Source: Sulfurivirga sp964427185
GTDB lineage: Bacteria; Pseudomonadota; Gammaproteobacteria; Thiomicrospirales; Thiomicrospiraceae
NCBI GenBank assembly: GCA_964427185.1
Contig: CAYRSN010000056.1
Location: forward strand, 1 to 5,370
Direction of reading: 5' to 3'
Length of the DNA: 5,370 nt
The position numbers were made by a program, and so were the translations under genes. Positions 4,223 to 5,370 of the stretch are shown here, in pieces. The notes under the pieces were generated by a model. The model was given only the letters and a program-made list of their open reading frames with translations, did no database searches and was not told the DNA's origin. The stretch's first letter is position 1. Every line of letters begins with the position of its first letter.

Positions 4223-5362
4223 ATGCCCGGCCTGAAGCGGGCATTTGCCGACCTTTCAGCCTTTTACTTTTTCTACTTCGCCTGGCTGGGGGCATTTGTG
4301 CCCTATGCAGGCATTTGGCTGCATGATAAAGGGCTTAACTCTGTAGAAATCGGTTTGGTATTAGGCGCTTTTATCGGCACCAAGCTGGTTGCGCCAGCCT
4401 TATGGGGATATCTGTCCGACCATACGGGCCATAAGGTGTGCTGGGCTCAGCTAGCGGCAGGACTTTTCTGGGGATTACTGTTTAGCTGGTGGTGGATAGA
4501 ACAGTTCTGGGGGCTGTTTTTATCTGCACTGGCCTTTAGCTTTTTTTATCATGCCATGCTGCCATCGGTTGAGGCGGTGACTTTAGCACGCTTGTCGGAT
4601 AAAACCCTTTATGGACGCGTGCGTTTGTGGGGCTCTGTTGGTTTTATCGTGACAGTGCTTTTGACAGGCGTGTGGCTGCACTCTTTTGGCACGAGCGGCT
4701 TTTTATCCCTGCTGCTGATCTTGGGCGGTGTGCTGTTTTTGACTATTCTGTTTTTAAAAGAACCACAGGGTGAAATGCATTCAGAAGCCGTGCCGTCATT
4801 GCGGTATATTTTATTGCAACGCCCTGTTTTGGCTTTGTTGAGTGCCATTTTTTTGGTGACAGCATCTCACGGGGTTTATTACAACTTTTACTCACTTACT
4901 TTGGAAGAAGCAGGCTACAGCAAGCCGGTGATCAGCCTGCTGTGGGCATGGGCGGTACTGGTTGAGGTGGCGCTGTTTTTCTATCTGCACCGGTTTTTTG
5001 CGCGTTGGTCGGTGGAAACCCTGTTTCTGGCTGCGATTGTGCTGACGGCGGTACGCTGGACGCTGAATCTGAATTGGCCGGTGGTGTTGGAAGTGCAGAT
5101 CTTTGCGCAAGCGCTGCATGCAGCCAGCTATGCTTTATTTCATGGGGCGGCTATTACCTTAATTGACCGTTACTTTACAGGTACCATGCAGGTGCGAGGT
5201 CAGGGGTTGTATGCTGCCATCAGTCATGGCCTGGGAGGCGGTGTAGGCGCTTTGCTGGGAGGTTACTTATGGCACTGGGGTGGTGTCACCCTGGGGTACA
5301 GTGTTTCTATTGGAATGGCCATCTTGGCCGGTGTGATTTTTTATTACTGGGGAGAACGATAA
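4223..5362 (+). CDS. Major facilitator superfamily transporter, HcaT-like
   Basis: This 379-residue integral membrane protein has about twelve hydrophobic segments. The first is at about 10-32 (LSAFYFFYFAWLGAFVPYAG), and clear later ones lie near 42-62, 76-95, 96-115, 137-155, 158-178, 203-222, 237-256, 265-283, 292-314, 330-350 and 355-375. GYLSDHTGHK (62-71) is MFS motif A in the loop between helices 2 and 3. RVRLWGSVGFI (132-142) and QGLYAAISHGLGGGVGALLGG (327-347) are typical of the group that includes the E. coli 3-phenylpropionate permease HcaT and, more distantly, LacY-type symporters. A proton-coupled importer of a small organic molecule is likely; the substrate cannot be read from the sequence, and no catabolic genes are nearby. 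A longer frame opens at 4172 but is disfavoured. It lies directly after aroC and probably shares its transcript. An aroC-transporter pair also occurs in Pseudomonas as I recall it, which would suggest a conserved neighbourhood. The gene overlaps the next start by one base. Confidence 0.88.
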   Translation: MPGLKRAFADLSAFYFFYFAWLGAFVPYAGIWLHDKGLNSVEIGLVLGAFIGTKLVAPALWGYLSDHTGHKVCWAQLAAGLFWGLLFSWWWIEQFWGLFLSALAFSFFYHAMLPSVEAVTLARLSDKTLYGRVRLWGSVGFIVTVLLTGVWLHSFGTSGFLSLLLILGGVLFLTILFLKEPQGEMHSEAVPSLRYILLQRPVLALLSAIFLVTASHGVYYNFYSLTLEEAGYSKPVISLLWAWAVLVEVALFFYLHRFFARWSVETLFLAAIVLTAVRWTLNLNWPVVLEVQIFAQALHAASYALFHGAAITLIDRYFTGTMQVRGQGLYAAISHGLGGGVGALLGGYLWHWGGVTLGYSVSIGMAILAGVIFYYWGER

Positions 5363-5370
5363 TGCGTCTT
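5362..5370 (+). CDS. Start of a further gene in the aroC unit (partial)
   Basis: An ATG at 5362-5364 overlaps the transporter's TAA stop by one base (TAATG) and reads M-R-L before the window ends. GGGGAG at 5349-5354, seven bases upstream, is a strong ribosome site, and the arrangement mirrors the TGATG junction of bolA. Three codons are too few to suggest a product. If real, the gene is translationally coupled to the transporter and extends the aroC operon. Confidence 0.6.

Overview
This window looks like ordinary chromosome from a gammaproteobacterium, or a close proteobacterial relative. The protein families point there: a PrmB and a chorismate synthase that resemble the E. coli proteins as I recall them, a class-typical BolA, and a Gly(GCC)-Cys(GCA) tRNA pair whose CCA ends are encoded in the DNA. 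Genes are tightly packed, with one-base (TGATG, TAATG) and four-base (ATGA) overlaps. I cannot name the genus. I saw no familiar DNA uptake sequence, insertion sequence, phage gene or CRISPR array.

Layout. (1) Positions 1-146 are a divergent promoter region. The first codons of an unidentified gene run leftward from 17. A perfect 21-bp tandem duplication, each copy centred on GCTTAAGC, lies between the two start codons and overlaps a good rightward promoter. (2) Positions 147-922 hold a two-gene unit: an exported DUF302-like protein, then bolA, coupled by TGATG. A strong hairpin lies in the last codons of bolA. (3) Positions 919-1116 hold a near-consensus promoter (TTGACA-N16-TATAAT), whose -35 box contains the bolA stop codon, driving tRNA-Gly(GCC) and tRNA-Cys(GCA). 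(4) Positions 1189-3099 hold prmB (ribosomal protein L3 glutamine methyltransferase), overlapped by four bases by an exported alpha-carbonic anhydrase gene and closed by an intrinsic terminator. (5) Positions 3118-5370 hold aroC (chorismate synthase), an HcaT-like major facilitator transporter, and the first three codons of a further coupled gene.

How the parts relate. prmB next to aroC is a familiar gammaproteobacterial neighbourhood. Here a complete periplasmic carbonic anhydrase gene sits between them, and the terminator separates it from aroC. BolA, the tRNAs, PrmB and AroC are housekeeping (iron-sulfur/redox stress, translation, aromatic amino acid synthesis). The carbonic anhydrase handles CO2/bicarbonate at the cell envelope. 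The transporter substrate is unknown.

I found no clear new multi-gene system. The points most worth a second look are the 21-bp repeats in the divergent promoter, the insertion of the carbonic anhydrase and its His/Lys/Pro/Ala-rich linker, the bolA hairpin, and the two places where a TGA stop codon lies inside a candidate -35 box.
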